Source: Heloderma charlesbogerti | Taxonomy: Eukaryota; Chordata; Lepidosauria; Squamata; Helodermatidae | Assembly: GCA_026122225.1 (NCBI GenBank) | Contig: JANEZZ010002065.1 | Span: 620,001-684,000, forward strand | Reading direction: 5' to 3' | Length of the DNA stretch: 64,000 bases | Shown: piece after piece, positions 1 through 13,700 of the stretch | Layout: each line of letters starts with the position of its first letter | Numbering within the stretch: the first letter of the stretch is position 1 | Position numbers and translations under genes: made by a program | Notes under the pieces: model-generated | Database searches by the model: none | Told to the model about the DNA's origin: nothing | Seen by the model: only the letters and a program-made list of their open reading frames with translations

Positions 1-2485
1 GAAGGGTTAGGAACAATATCACCAAAGCATACAGAGAGGGGAACAGGTTGGATGAAAGGAGATCAGAACCAGGGGAAAAAGAACACACCATCTCCATATG
101 AGGCACCAAAACTGGATTCATTCAAGGTGCACAAACTGACCTTGTCTTCAAGAACATCCTTGCTGCTTTGCAAGTGACTGCACTTAAACATAGGAATGGT
201 CAAACCATGAGTCCATCTCACTGAGCATTGTGTCTTCTGCCAGCTGTCAAGCATGTTCACGAGCAATTCACACCTGCTTAGTGTGAAGTGACTGTAAATC
301 TCTTCGTTTAACTTCAATGCTTATCTAAAGCTCTGTTAAAGAAAGGGATGAAGAAGGAAGAAAATGGGAAGTAGGATGTAATTATAACTGTGTTCAAATG
401 ACCTCATGAAATTCTCCACCCTATTTGTGGTCTGAGAAACTGGGGGACCGTTCCAACAAAGTTCTCCAGGTGCAGAGAAAGTCTCCAACAGTTTCTCAGA
501 GATGGGGCTCACTAGTGGCAACGTCATTCTTTTTCCTAATTTTGCTTTGTACTGTCATTGCAAACAGCAACAGCAGCAACTGTGTTGGCAGCCTAGCCAA
601 CATTTTTGTCTTTCACAATGCCCCATACCTAGCATCCTTCTTAGGCAGTGCTGTAGGAGAAGGTGGCCACCCAAAGTGGGGAGAATTTGGTGGGGAGAAT
701 TTGGAGAAAATTCTGCAAAGTGGCCTATTATCTTGAGGAAAAAGAAAATTCTCAGTAGTAGTTATTCTTGAAGTAGTTATTTTCCCTCCAGTTGGACCCA
801 ATGGAACGAATGATAATGATAAACCAGAAGGTTTTTAAAAAAGTAGAAAGCTGTCCTCTATTCATAGGAAGTGGCAGTTCCTCCACCATGGACTCTCTCC
901 ACCACCCCATAGGATTGCTCTGCACAAACAAAAAATCAATATCAAAATAATATTTCTTTGTTTTAATCTATCTCTCTATCTCTCTGTCTCCCACTCTTCA
1001 GGTAGGAACTTTCCAATAAATGGCCAAGGCAACTGAAAACAGCCAGAGCAATCCAAGTCTGATGAAAGAAATGTGTCTTTCACCCCCTCTGAAAAGACAA
1101 GCAAAAGGAAGTTCTCCACCTACATTATGGTCCCAATGAAAATCAACTGGTCTCTCATTGGTGGTAATAGCACCTTCATGGGGACTGATCAAAGGATTAA
1201 GCCATCCCAGGATGTGATGTAGTCCTGAGTCTGATCCATCACAACTGCAAAAAAGAAAAGAAAAAGTCAGGCATGTTAAATGCATGCACACATTTAACAG
1301 ATTGCCTGGTTTCATGGAAGAGGTTCCACAACTTTGGAACAATCATCGTGAAAGCCCAATTCCTGGCCATCACTGTCCAAACCTTCCACAAGTACAGGAA
1401 CACTAATAAAGCTTGCTGATCTGACCAACTCTGACTGGCGAGGGGGCTCATGTGTGTACTAGTGGTGCTAAGCACTTTTTAAATCAGCAATGAATTGATC
1501 GGATGGAAATGCCAAATGAAAAAGAATCACCAGACTTGGTTAATCAATCACTCAAAATTTGAGCCACAGCTCCACATATGCAGGGGCTTCACATTCCCTT
1601 GTTAGAGCATATTTCCCTTATGCGTTATAAGATCAGACAACAGTCACCTTCGTATTAAGTCATCAGATATATATAACAAGACCATGTAAAGAAAGGCTTC
1701 CCTATAACTATATAATGGCTGGGGCTGAGCTAATTAGGGGAGGTGGGAAGTTGCCATAGCTCCTGCAGGTTCCCAGTCGGTGAAGCCACCCACCCTTGGG
1801 ATGGAGGACAGGTTTTGCCATCACTGTACTGTTGCTGAAAGTGCAGCACATTACTTTCCTGATAGGAATGAAGGACAGCCATTGACTTATAGGTGGAAAA
1901 GGAAAGGATAATGCAATTTGTGTATGGACTAGGTCTCCTCCCTTGAACCTCAGCCATGAAGAATCAACCCTGCTCTTATATACATGGTCCCATCCTGGAG
2001 CTTTTCTACATGAGGCTGTTAATCTGCTGTATCTACTTTCAGTCTCATTACAGAATTGAGATCTGAGCTCTACACAAAGAGCTTTTCCTTTCCAGCTTTT
2101 CCACTACATACCCTTTAAGTGGCACTGTGCTATAGAGGAATAATGCAATTACTCAAGTAGGAAAATATGTTTTCCCTCACTTTCACAAATAATACTCTAT
2201 TTTCCCCATTCTAAAACCACCCATAAAAGTGCTATTAAATAAAAGAAGAAGAAGCAAAACTGCAGGGTCCCAATAATGTATGAAGAACCCATAGATAACC
2301 ATGACTAAGGAATGATAAGTACACTATAAATACCTCAGTAGAAAAGCTCTATTTCTTGGTAATGTTTAAATGTGACAGGATATTGGTAAAGTAGGAGAAA
2401 TTGATTAGTCATGTCACATTTGGTGTTGCTTTCTATCTTTTGGCTTTTAAACTATAGCAGTGTACCTTGAATCCTCAGGAAAGGG
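1..2485. other. Unique-looking DNA, no gene recognised
   Basis: AT-moderate DNA with no long open frame, no splice-bounded exon I can defend and no repeat I recognise with confidence. Short open frames here (for example near 425-736 and 998-1342) have no domain, signal or composition suggesting coding. Confidence 0.5.
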
Positions 2486-2706
2486 AAGGACATTTATTTA
2501 TTTATTCATTCATTCATTCATTCATTCATTTGATATCCCACCCTTCCTCCAAAGAGTTCAACTTTATCCTCACAACAAGCCTGTGAGAGAGGTCAGCCTG
2601 GGAGATAGTGACTGGCCCAAGTTCCCCTAGTGAGCTTCAAGGCTGAGTGGGCATTTGAATCTGGGTCTTTCCAGTCCTAGTCTAGTATTCCAATGCCTAC
2701 AACAAA
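2486..2706 (-). repeat. tRNA-derived SINE (LINE-tailed), minus strand
   Basis: Read on the minus strand it begins near 2706 with a tRNA-like head containing a B-box-like GATTCAAATGC. It continues with a body resembling the one at 57395-57600 (both hold a TTGTTGTGAGGATAA-type or closely similar segment) and ends in a tetranucleotide GAAT/AAAT tail (2492-2530). The shared head, body and tail order shows it is a SINE. The tail resembles LINE 3' ends common in lizards; the exact family name is not determined. Confidence 0.7.
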
Positions 2707-5700
2707 AACATATTTTCCCCTTTCCATATCAGCTCCATCTTTGGAATTAAAAAAATAACAACTTTCCTTCACAGTATTTTACAGACACATAGTCTAGGGC
2801 AGCTTTCCCCAACCTGGTGCTCTCTAGATACATTGGATTACAAGCCCCATCATCCCTAGCCTGGGAAGATCTCCTGAAAAAGCCTTATTGAAATTAATGG
2901 GAGCTGGAAAAGACCATAAGAGCGCATAGCGGTGCACCCATTCATTTCAGTGGAGCTGGGGCTGGAGAACTTTGTCCCTTTTGCTTGCTATCCTGATCTA
3001 GGTTCTGATTTTTCTCTAATCCTTTTGCAGAAAACAGTGTTATCTTACCGTATTGGACTTAAATTGTACATATATTTTTGGCTTCCATGTTATTTAAAAA
3101 ATGGCAATAACAATAATCTTTGTGACTGTACTGAAAAACAAATACTAAATTCAGCATTTAAACTCTCTTGTTTGATTTACCTTGTTCTTGAGAAGCTTGC
3201 AACCAAGTGCAGCATTTATTAGGTTCCCCTTTGACAAGAACAACTATAACATAAACCTAGGAGTTTCAGGTTTTATTTTATTGTGCCCTCACAGTTTAGG
3301 GCCTGTGCCATATAAGAAGCTACTATTTTCTACTTACTTGATAAAGGAAACGCATTTGCTTTAAGATGTATGCCTGTATTTTACATTCACTGGCTCATAA
3401 GCTACCTGGAACTCCTAAAGATGAAAACATAAATTGAAGTACTGAACAAGGTCACACTGCTAGCAGACTTACCAAACCCAAAGCACAGAAGTAAGTTATA
3501 TTGCCATGAAAATAACAGCCATTTTAGAATCAAACAAGAATATGTTTTAAAGTTATTTTCAATTTCAGGAGCAACAAGTCATGTAACATTATCACCCGTA
3601 TGTAAGACTTTACATATGTAATGCAAATGTCAATATTTCATGTCTTTAGATATGTTGTAGCTGAGTCCAAAAGCAAGTACAGTTTCCTGTCAATAGCATT
3701 TTACTATCCTGATGTCCCATACAGTTTGGAAGTTGCTTCCAAAAAATAATACTTTGCAAAAGATTTATTGGAACCTGAATGGAAGCACAGTTTGACAATG
3801 CTGAGAGGGCTAGTTCCAGGTCTGAAGGGACAACATGATCTCCTGTGGCCTCCTCTTCTGTCTGGGCTTATCTGGCTGAGGTGCCACTCTGAACACCACT
3901 GAGCAGCTGAGTCTTGCTACTCATTTAATTTCCCTCAATACCCAAGAGCAACACTAAGCAGGGCTGGTCCTCTACAAGGTGGAGTGAGACAGTCTCCTTA
4001 GCCGATGCTGGGTGATGCAGAGCAAGCAGCAGCGGAAACCCTTAGGAGTTCCCCTTTCTTGGAGGACAAAGCTGTGTGTGTTCCAGCAGGTAACCTGCCC
4101 TACATGCACTAAGCTAGTCTGCTGCCCTCAGGTGAGGTGGAGGAAATTGTTCCTTAACGACTTGGTGAGATGAAACTGCCAACAAAGTTGGCTTCTGTAG
4201 GTAGAATGGGGGCACCATCTTGTCTTTCATTACAAGGCAGCAAAATGTCTTGGGCCAGCCCTGACACTAGGTCTGAGGCACTGTGGGAAATTAAAAGGGT
4301 GGCTAGACCAACTGCCTGGCACTACTCAGAGCACCAGAACAGGATTTTATTTTTAAATAAGGGGGGTCAGGGCAGGCGTCTGGAATCAGCTCTGCCAGGA
4401 TGCTGTGACCTTTGCAGCTGCTGAAGGATACCAGCTGCCGATGCTGACCCTGACAATGTTCAGTCCAATTATTATTCATCACCCATATGAAACTTTCCCA
4501 CATTCCTAATATGTAATCCTCTTCTAAGATCTACTGTGGGAAGAATCAAGAAGACAGTTAAATGGGTAAGCCAGTCCTATAGCCCAACTAAGATGTAGTG
4601 CCACTGTGTACATTCTGACTTATTTGTATCCTACCTTTAAATCATAAGGTCTCCAAACCAGCTTACAAAATAAAACATTAAAACAGTAGTAATAAAATAA
4701 CCCACAATTACACAGAAACTTCAAAGCAAGAGTCAAGAGCAATATGTTAACATGGTTAATTCAGTTACTACTGAATATCTTGTTGTGAAAGCAAAGTTTT
4801 AACCTGGAACCTAAACTCCATACATATGGAGAATTGTTCCACAGAAGGAGTTCTATGACCAAGGTGTCACCACAGAGAAGTCCCTTCCTTTGTACCCACC
4901 CAAAAGCAATGTTCACCTCTGATGGCATTGCACACAGAACAGGACTCCCAATTTGAGTGTTAGTGAAATAAGTATGTGAAGATACCTGTCATCCCACACT
5001 TTCTGCTGCTTAGAGCTTATCATCTCTGTAAAGGCCATTCTCATAAGTGTAATTCTTGTAAGTCATTGCATGTATATCACTCATGTATATCAAAGTGTAT
5101 ATGAAAGCATATCACTGAAGTCCAGCAAGTTGAATAGTTGAATTGGCAGATATTGTGTATTCCAATATTCTTTTTTCCCAAAAAGAGAGCTTTTAAAAAA
5201 TGGTAGAATGAATTTGTTGGTGAGCCAAAGCATCTTCAGGACTCTATACTGGAAGTTGAAAACATCCCAGCGCATTGTATCATACACCACCCGAATAATT
5301 AATACCTGCTTAATTATATGCTGAAATTAAGACCAATAATTGCAATAACTACTAATAAGTAGACTCATTACAGACATTTACATAAACAAGCACATCTGTA
5401 AAATTCTAAGTTGGAAGCATTAATTTGGGACTTATTCCAGAGACATTTAGCACTTTGGTAACTAAGAAAACAAAGGACCTCTCCAGATGGTGTTTTTTCA
5501 CACAACGGTTGAGTACTTGTTAGTCTTTCTTTTTTTCTTTTTTTTGCATAGTGTCCAGCTATTCTCTGCACTCAGATGGCTTTTTATGGTGGGGATAGGC
5601 TGTCATTACTACTGTGTAGAATATACTTTGCTGTTGCAACTGGTGCCTATTGGATAGTAGCCATGGCTTCACTGGCATGATAAGCAATGCAAGTGTCCCC

Positions 5701-6060
5701 ACATGGCTCCTTTAGAACATTTAAAAAGTTTTAGTGTGCTTTACATTTTTTTCTTCAGAGGCTGACCTGTCCCCCAGCATTATCCCTCAAGCTTGGAAGC
5801 ATTCCTGTAGCTCCTTAAAAAATCAGTGGGCAATGCCACCAAGGCTATGCCTTTCCCTGAAGCCATGTTCTACCATTTCTTGAGCCTTTTTTTTCTTTTT
5901 CAAGTATTGCTCTGTAATTTTTTTTCTTCTTTCCCTTCCCATTGCGTCCTACAGCAGTACTACTCAATATTGTTTCTGTAGTTCCTCTGTGCTCTTTTCA
6001 GTGAGCACTACCCAAGTCCTTAAAGGACTGGCTGTTCATTCATCCATGCTTTACATCAGG
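2707..6060. other. Intergenic DNA with minor repeat fragments
   Basis: Mostly unrecognised sequence. A fragment of the palindromic CCCCAACCTGGTG repeat sits at about 2800-2870. A degraded LINE-like 3' end (TTTGTATCCTACC followed by an A-rich run) lies at 4617-4760. No gene seen. Confidence 0.45.
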
Positions 6061-6061
6061 A

Positions 6062-6195
6062 ATGAGCAACTTTGGCTTCTCCAATGTTTTGGCCTACAAC
6101 TCCCATCATTCCTCACCATGGGCTATCTTGGCTAGGACTGATGGAAGATGTAGGCCAAACATCTGGAGGGCCAAATGTTGCCTATCCCTACTTTA
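6062..6195. repeat. Short palindromic element (MITE-like)
   Basis: The left half contains CCAATGTTTTGGCCTACAAC and the right half its approximate inverse complement, with the CTACAACTCCCATCA motif near the left end. The same unit recurs at 20885-20990. Size (about 130 bp) and inverted ends fit a small non-autonomous DNA element. Confidence 0.6.
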
Positions 6196-6624
6196 CATTG
6201 CACAGCATCCAATGCTGCCTATTTGACAGCGGGACCCAGCAGCAGTGCAAAGGAGAGCTACCGGTTCTTACAGCAACTAGAAATGAGTGGAAACACTTGT
6301 TTCTGGAATGGGGCAGATCAGTGAAGGTCACAGAAGGGAGTTCTGCTGACCTGTCCCAATCTGGAAATGACCATTTCTGCTCATTTCCAGGGTTGCTTTC
6401 AGAAGCACTAATTCTCTGTAGCGTAAGCTGTGGGTCCTGCAGGCACAACGGGATGAGCGAAAATGCAGCAGCAGTATTGGATACAGCCCACTGATTCCCA
6501 GGATCAATATATTCCATATCTTCTCTTCAGTTTTGCTGGATTTTTTGCACACTCCTACCCACTCCTCTGTTTTTCCATGTGGCATTAGACTATCTATGCT
6601 GAATGTCCTGCAGTTGAATGGCTA
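6196..6624. other. Unrecognised DNA
   Basis: Two short overlapping open frames on opposite strands (6072-6494 and 6188-6517) show no protein-like features; nothing else stands out. Confidence 0.4.
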
Positions 6625-7235
6625 AAGGTGTAATCCTATGCATGTATAGACAGATTAAAAAAGTCTTACAGTTCCCAGCATGCCCCAGCCAACCATGTTG
6701 GCTGGAGCATGCTGGGCATTGTAGGACTTTTTTTCTGTCTTAACATGCATAGGATTGTGCTCTAACATCATTGGAAGACAGGAATATCTAGTGCAGCCTT
6801 CCCCAACCTGGTGCCCTCCACATGTTCTGGACTTCAATTCCCATCAGACCCAGCCAGCACAGCCAATGGTTAGGAATGCTGGGAGTTGTAGTCCAAAACA
6901 TTTGGAGGGCACCAGGTTGGGAAAGGCTGGTCTAGAGGATCATGTAATGGCATGTATATTTACTTTCTCCTGCCCTGTGATTGTTTCTAGGCTAACTAGT
7001 TTTGTAGTTCATCAGCACTGATCCCAGCACTGCTGCATAAGATTGGATAATGTCCATGATGACTAAGAAATTCCCCCTTCCCTTCCCTTCCCTCATGCGT
7101 ACAGACATTTGCGTAGAGTAACTGCTTATCCAGACATTTAAAAAGTTCTACAAGTCCCAGCATGCACCAGCCAACCAAGCAGGCTTGGGATGCTGGGAGT
7201 TGTAGGATTTTTTTTCTGTCTAAACAGGGTTGTGC
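6625..7235 (+). repeat. Composite dispersed repeat, copy 1
   Basis: A chain of three units. First, a palindromic unit at 6630-6760, with CCTATGCATG at both ends and a loop around CCAACCATGTTGGCTGG. Second, a palindromic CCCCAACCTGGTG unit (6795-6940). Third, a tail containing GATTGGATAATGTCCATGA (7033-7051) and a CCCTCATGCGTA segment. A further CCCAGCATGC palindrome follows at 7135-7225. The same order occurs inverted at 15215-15675, so this is a defined composite element or an old duplicate, not chance. Confidence 0.7.
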
Positions 7236-9935
7236 CTTAAAACATGGGCACCCAAGTGGTGCTAGGGCAGGGAAGTTCCTTCTATTCATCTTCTGTGTTT
7301 TTTAAAGAAAAAATGGTGGCATGCTTGAAGGCACTGAAGGACAGTAATCCAGCACCTAGTTCCTTAGCATTAAGGCTGTCCCTACTTCACTGCAGCCCTA
7401 AGGACATAAACAAGGCAGCTTAAAGGGCCTGGGCTTATACTCATCATGATGGATATCACCCTATACCTGCTAAATGTTGCTGGTTGCCTGGATGGCACTG
7501 CCTAGTACTGCACACACAGTAGTCTAGACATAAAACACAACTAGCCCAGTTATGTCAGTTATTTTCACAGCTCCCCCACTGTGGAGGATGAATTAAAACA
7601 CGCACACACATTCACACACCACTGCACTAAAGACAAATTGGCCATGAAAAGACTTTAGCTCCCAATTACTATTTATAGATGAAACTTGTATCTCCACTAC
7701 AAGGAAGGGAGACCGACCGTTGATATGTTAATACCACCTCCACCTCCCACTCGACTCACACACTTGTTTTTTAAACTATCCACTTCTTTCTGAAGCTGAA
7801 TACATTTTCTGTATTCATAAACTTAAATGACTGACAGAATCAATTCCATAGCTCAATATTTCTCTGTTTTTCTAAGAGGCAAAGAACAATCTTCAGGGAA
7901 ACTTTGAGCACACTCTTTGGAAGCACCTTTGAGGAACATAAGCAGAAAATGGCTATGACTTGCACCCCGAAACCATTTAATTATATTTCATTATACTCGT
8001 CACATATATCAGCTTCAGGTCTCGGCACTAAAGTGCAGTACAGCTGTTTTGATATTGTAGTGGGATTTAGAACAAGGACGTGGCAGGGCCATACACCCAA
8101 AGGTGCCAGGGCCAGAGCAAGGGGCAAGACCAGAGCATTTATTTCATTTGATTTTCTTGTGCCTCCCCGTTCTTTTTACTTTCTGTGGGATCTGAATTCT
8201 CTGCACATGATTGCTGCAAATAGCCAGTCACCTGTAATTTTTTATTTAAGTCTGTACTTTTTACTTAATCATTACTATAATTGTTGTTTTCCCTTTCCTG
8301 CCAGGACAAAGGATGGACTGTGAGAGCCCTCTACGATTGGAGGACAGAGCATCTTGAGGAGACACTCTTGCCTCTGCACTCAGAAAGCATGTACTATAGA
8401 GCCCTGTGAGAATGCAGGCCAGAGTATGCACTATGAGAGGAGAGGAGGAGAAACCTTGACGGAAGCAGCAAAATCGTGGAAAGGCTAAGAGAAAGGAGAA
8501 GGATTAGGAGAAAGCAGCAGCGGTGGACAGCCTGATCCACACCAGTCCACTTAAGCCAAAGATGTGTCCAGCAGCTCCAGCATCTTAAGGCTGTGAAGTT
8601 GTGGTTTGCACTAGCCATGGGCCACCTCCAATAGAAAGACAGCACTGGAAATGACCCAGTCAGGAAACATTTATTCATACGGTCAGCAATCCTACGATTG
8701 TTTGAGGGATTTGATCTTTGTAAATTCCTATACAAAAATATCTGATCCGCAACTCTCAGACTGATGTGCAGTTGAGAACTTAGTAATCCATTAGATCTTT
8801 CACTACTCTGTTATTCAGAAGTTTAAATGCAGCATAATACTCATTCAAATGCTCATTTTGAGTGGAAAAAAACATTGAAATATTAATTTAAATTGTATTT
8901 TGAAGGGCTTTTTTAAAAGTACAGATTAATGTGGAAATAGAATGGAACAAAATTATGGGTAAACAGATGCAAAGGTGACATAGACTAGATCCAATTCCTA
9001 GACAATCCAATATCAAGTCAAGGTGCTAAGCAAGGCTTGGAGATCCTGCTGTAACAGAGGAAGAATAAGAAAATTTTAGTGTTGCCAGGCCCTGGTTCTG
9101 CTTCTGTGGGAGATGGTGATAGTCTTAGAAACATTTAGGGCACAATTCTATGTATATTTAGAAAGAAAAAAGTCCTAAAAATCCCAGCATGCTCCAGCCA
9201 GCCATGCACACCTGTTGCTATAAAGAATTCAAGGATTTTCAGTAACAGAGAGTCAATCGTGCAAAGATCATTTCTGATCTCAAGAAATATTTCTCCATTT
9301 TGAGTCCCTGTACACCACCCAACTGTCATGTGTCAAACAATGACCACTTTCACTAGTGGCAACCAGTAAACTTTGTTGCAGTTCCCAAATTCATCTTACT
9401 TATAAAGGAAGAATATGAGCAGAATGCAGTTTACTTAGTTGGAACAGTCAATATTCTATCTGAGAGTGACAGTAAGTGTCCCTCTGAAAACGCTTTTCTA
9501 GACAGAGCAGTATATTCAGGAAACAAAAATCTCCCAAGGTCAAATTTTTCTATTAAAACTTCAGAAACTTCATTTTGTCACATATGACTTTCTTGTCCTC
9601 TTTGGGTCTCTTGGTGATGGGACACAGGCCTGGGATTCATTGTTGTCTTAACAGCCTCAGTGGAAGTCATTTTTCAGTATCACTTACATTCTGGGTTGAT
9701 CGCATCTATATTTTGAAGCACAAAAATCTGAGAAAGTCGATAGGCACTCGGTGCCTGCAGCCAAAGGACTGGGTGGGTACAGATTGGGTTCAAAGCTATA
9801 TGTGAAAATCAATACCCAACCCCACCATTTCTTCACCCACGCTGCAGCAGCTGCCTTAAGACTGCCAGGTCACAATGTTGCAGTGACAGTGGAAGCAACA
9901 AGCAGAAAAGATTCTCTCATCTATGCAACTCTCCC
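7236..9935. other. Intergenic DNA, no gene recognised
   Basis: No reliable coding signal. The 139-codon frame at 7904-8323 lacks any recognisable domain. A half copy of the CCCAGCATGC palindrome is at 9136-9210. Confidence 0.45.
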
Positions 9936-10262
9936 AGTGCAATCCTATACATGCTTATTCAGAAGTAATTCCCATTGTGTTCAATGGGGTTTGCTCCCTG
10001 GTAAGTGTGTTTAGGATTGCAGCCTTAAAAAAACAAATTAACAACCAAATGTCCACGTGACCCTAGCCCATAGCTCCCAAGGCTTTCCCTCAGACCTCTG
10101 TCTCTCCCACCAGTGTGTGTGTATCACTTGACTGCTTGCTATGCCAGTTTCCTTCAGCTATCCTGCCTCTGGAATTTTTGTCCTGTACATCCCGATCCTA
10201 TGCATTTTTACTCACGAACAAATTTCACTGAGTTCAATGGAGTTATTCCTGAGCAACCCAGT
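9936..10262. repeat. Two copies of a short inverted-repeat element
   Basis: Units at 9938-10024 and 10186-10260 share the pattern GCAATCCTATxCATG, then CAGAAGTAA and CCCATTG/TCAATGG, then an inverted AGGATTGCAG end in the first copy. Related pieces occur at 14125-14205, 19710-19745, 44953-45045 and 56325-56355. Widespread short element of unknown class. Confidence 0.55.
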
Positions 10263-10589
10263 CCCCTCCCAATTAGCCTTCCGGTCCTTAACCTGCCCCA
10301 CATAGCTCCTCATTCCTTGTGGTTTGGATGAGAATGTAATCCGAGTCAAACTGATAACTATCCCTGAAATGTGGACCTTCAGTTATTGCGGACAAGGTGG
10401 ACAGCTTCCCCCCAACCCTGAGTAGTTGGAATGTTCTGCCATGTGCCACCCCACCAATTCAGCCAGAAGCTTCACTAACATACATGCAGTATAGTACAGA
10501 TGCCATGGGTGAAATGTTTTCGTGTTTGTTTTTTAAGAGTGCATTTTAAGCTGTTATAGTAGCTTTCTGGGTAATACAAGTGAAAACTC

Positions 10590-10705
10590 TATTTCAGCCT
10601 TCTGCAACCTGGTGCCTTTCAATGGCCATGCTGGTTGGGGATGATGAGAGTTGTAATCCAGCTATTCTGGGAGATGCCAAGCTGGGGAATGCTGCTCTAT
10701 TTCAT
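10590..10705. repeat. Diverged palindromic CCAACCTGGTG element
   Basis: It opens with CAGCCTTCTGCAACCTGGTG and closes with an approximate inverse (CCAAGCTGGGGAATGCTG), the same family as 6795-6940 and 15373-15525. Confidence 0.55.
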
Positions 10706-10759
10706 CCAAAGAAAACTTATTTAATAAGGTCACTGTTAAGGCTATCATAGCTCAGTGTT

Positions 10760-13700
10760 AAATCACATTGTTGTTCAGTCGTTCAGTCGTGTCCGACTCT
10801 TCGTGACCCCATGGACCATAGCACGCCAGGCCTTCCTGTCCTGCGCTCTCTCCCGGAGCGTGCTCAAGTCCATATTCATTGCATCCGTGATGCTATCTAG
10901 CCATCTCATCCTCTGCCGTCCCCTTCTCCTTTTGCCTTCAGTCTTTCCCAGCATCAGGGTCTTTTCCAGGGAGTTTTCTCTTCGCATTAGGTGGCCAAAA
11001 TATTGGAGCTTCAGCTTCATTATCTGTCCTTCCAATGAGCACTCAGGGTTGATTTCCTTTAGGATCAACTGATTTGACCTCCTTGCAGTCCAGGGGACTC
11101 GTAAGAGTCTTCTCCAGCACCACAGTTCGAAAGCATCAATTCTTCGGCGCTCAGCCTTCCTTATAGTCCAGCTCTCACAGCCATACATTACTACTGGGAA
11201 AACCATAGCTTTGATTAGACGGACCTTTGTCGGCAAGGTGATGTCTCTGCTTCTTACTATGCTGTCTAGGTTTGCCATAGCTTTCCTCCCAAGGAGCAAG
11301 CGTCTTTTAATTTCATGGCTACAGTCACCGTCTGCGGTGATCTTGGAGCCCAAGAAAGTAAAATCTGTCACTGCTTCCATTTCTTCCCCTTCTATATGGC
11401 AGGAAGTGATAGGGCCAGATGACATGATCTTAGTTTTTTTAATGTTGAGTTTCAAACCAGCTTTTGCACTCTCCTCTTTCACCCTCAACAAGAGGCTCTT
11501 GAGATCCTCTTCGCTTTCTGCCATTAGGGTGGTATCGTCTGCATATCGGAGGTTGTTGATAATTCTCCCGGCAATCTTAATTCCGACCTGTGACTCATCC
11601 AACCCGGCATTTCTCATGATGTACTCTGCATATAAGTTAAATAAGCAGGGGGACAATATGCAGCCTTGTCGTACTCCTTTCCCAATTTTGAACCAATCGG
11701 TTGTTCCATGTCTGGTTCTTACTGTTGCTTCTTGACCCTCGTACAGGTTTCTCAGGAGACAGGTAAGGTGGTCTGGTACTCCCATCACTTTAAGAATTTG
11801 CCACAGTTTGTTGTGATCCACACAATCAAAGGCTTTAGCGTAGTCAATGAAGCAGAAATAGACATTTTTCTGGAATTCTCTTGCTTTCTCCATGATGCAG
11901 CGAATGTTGGCGATTTGATCTCTAGTTCCTCTGCCTCTTCTAAACCCAGCTTGTACTTCCGGTAGTTCTCGGTTCGCATACTGCTGAAGCCTAGCTTGTA
12001 GGATTTTGAGCATCACCTTGCTGGCATGTGAAATGAGCGCAATGGTGCGGTAGTTTGAACACTCTTTGGCGTTGCCCTTCTTTGGAATTGGAATGTAAAC
12101 TGACCTTTTCCAGTCTTGTGGCCACTGTTGAGTGTTCCAGATTTGTTGGCATATTGAATGCAGCACTTTAACAGCATCATCTTTTAGGATTTTAAATAGC
12201 TCGGCTGGAATACTGTCATCTCCGCTAGCTTTGTTGTTACTAATGCTTCCTAAGGCCCACTTGACTTCACTCTCTAGGATGTCCGGCTCAAGTTCAGTGA
12301 CCGCACTATCATGGCTATCAGGGACATTCAGATCTTTCCTGTATAGTTCTTCTGTGTATTCTTGCCACCTCTTCTTAATCTCATCTGCTTCTGTTAGGTC
12401 CCTGCCTTCTTTGTCCTTTATCATGCCCGTCTTTGCACAAAACGTTCCCTTGAGATCTCCGATTTTCTTGAAAAGATCTCTAGTCTTTCCCATTCTGTTG
12501 TTTTCCTCGATTTCTTTGCATTGTTCATTTAAGAAGGCCTTCTTGTCTCTCCTTGCTATTCTCTGGAACTCTGCATTCAGTTGGGTATATCTTCCCCTTT
12601 CTCCCTTGCTTTTCGCTTCCCTTCTTTCCTCAGCTACTTGTAAAGCCTCATCAGACAGCCACTTGGCTTTCTTGCATTTCTTTTTCTTTGGGACGGATTT
12701 CGTTGCTGCCTCCTGAACAATGTTACGGACCTCTGTCCATAGTTCCTCAGGCACTCTGTCTATCAGGTCTAATCCCTGAAATCTATTCCTCACCTCCACT
12801 GTATATTCATCAGGGATATGATTTAGGTCATACCTGAATGGTTTAGTGGTTTTCCCGACGTTCTTCAATTTAAGCCAAAATTTTGCAAGAAGCAGCTCAT
12901 GATCTGAGCCACAGTCAGCTCCAGGTCTTGTTTTTACTGACTGTATGGAGCTTCTCCATCTTTGGCTGCAAAGGACATAATCAATCTGATTTCGATAATG
13001 ACCATCTGGTGACGTCCATGTGTAGAGTCGCCTCTTGTGCTGTTGGAAAAGAGTGTTTGCTATGATCAGCATGTTCTCCTGGCAAAACTCTATTAGCTTT
13101 TGTCCTGCTTCATTTTGTACACCAAGGCCATGCCTGCCTGTTATCCCGGTGATTTCTTGACTTCCTACTTTAGCATTCCAATCTCCTATGATGAAGAGGA
13201 CATCTTTTTTTGGTGTTAGTTCTAGAAGGTGTTGTAGGTCTTCATAGAACCGATCCACCTCAGCTTCTTCGGCCTCAGTGGTTGGGGCATAGACTTGAAT
13301 TACTGTGATGTTGAATGGTTTGCCTTGGATTCGTACTGAGATCATTCTATCATTTTTAAGATTGTACCCCAGTACTGCTTTTCCCACCCTTTTGTTGACT
13401 ATGAGTGCTACTCCATTTCTTCTAAGGGATTCTTGCCCACAATAGTAGAGATGATGGTCACCTGAATTAAATTCGCCCATGCCTGTCCATTTTAGTTCGC
13501 TGATTCCCAAGATGTCGATGTTCAATCTTGCCATCTCATGTTTGACCACCTCCAGCTTACCTTGATTCATTGATCTGACATTCCAGGTTCCTAAACAATA
13601 TTGTTCTTTACAGCATCGGATTTTCTTTTCACCGCCAGACACATCCACAGCTGAGTGTCCTTTCGGCTTTGGCCCAGCCGCTTCACTCTTTCTGGAGCTA

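Noticed and set aside
6072..6517. Overlapping frames on opposite strands as a gene pair
   Set aside because: The plus-strand frame starts inside a palindromic repeat, and neither frame shows protein-like features.
7904..8323. 139-codon plus-strand frame as a host gene
   Set aside because: No domain, signal or codon pattern; chance frame length in AT-moderate DNA.
11211..12837. Plus-strand open frames across BovB I (and the equivalents at 47174-49263, 52552-53962, 59957-61718)
   Set aside because: They are antisense shadows of the BovB protein: they recur at the same relative place in every copy and have Ser/Leu-rich composition with no domain.
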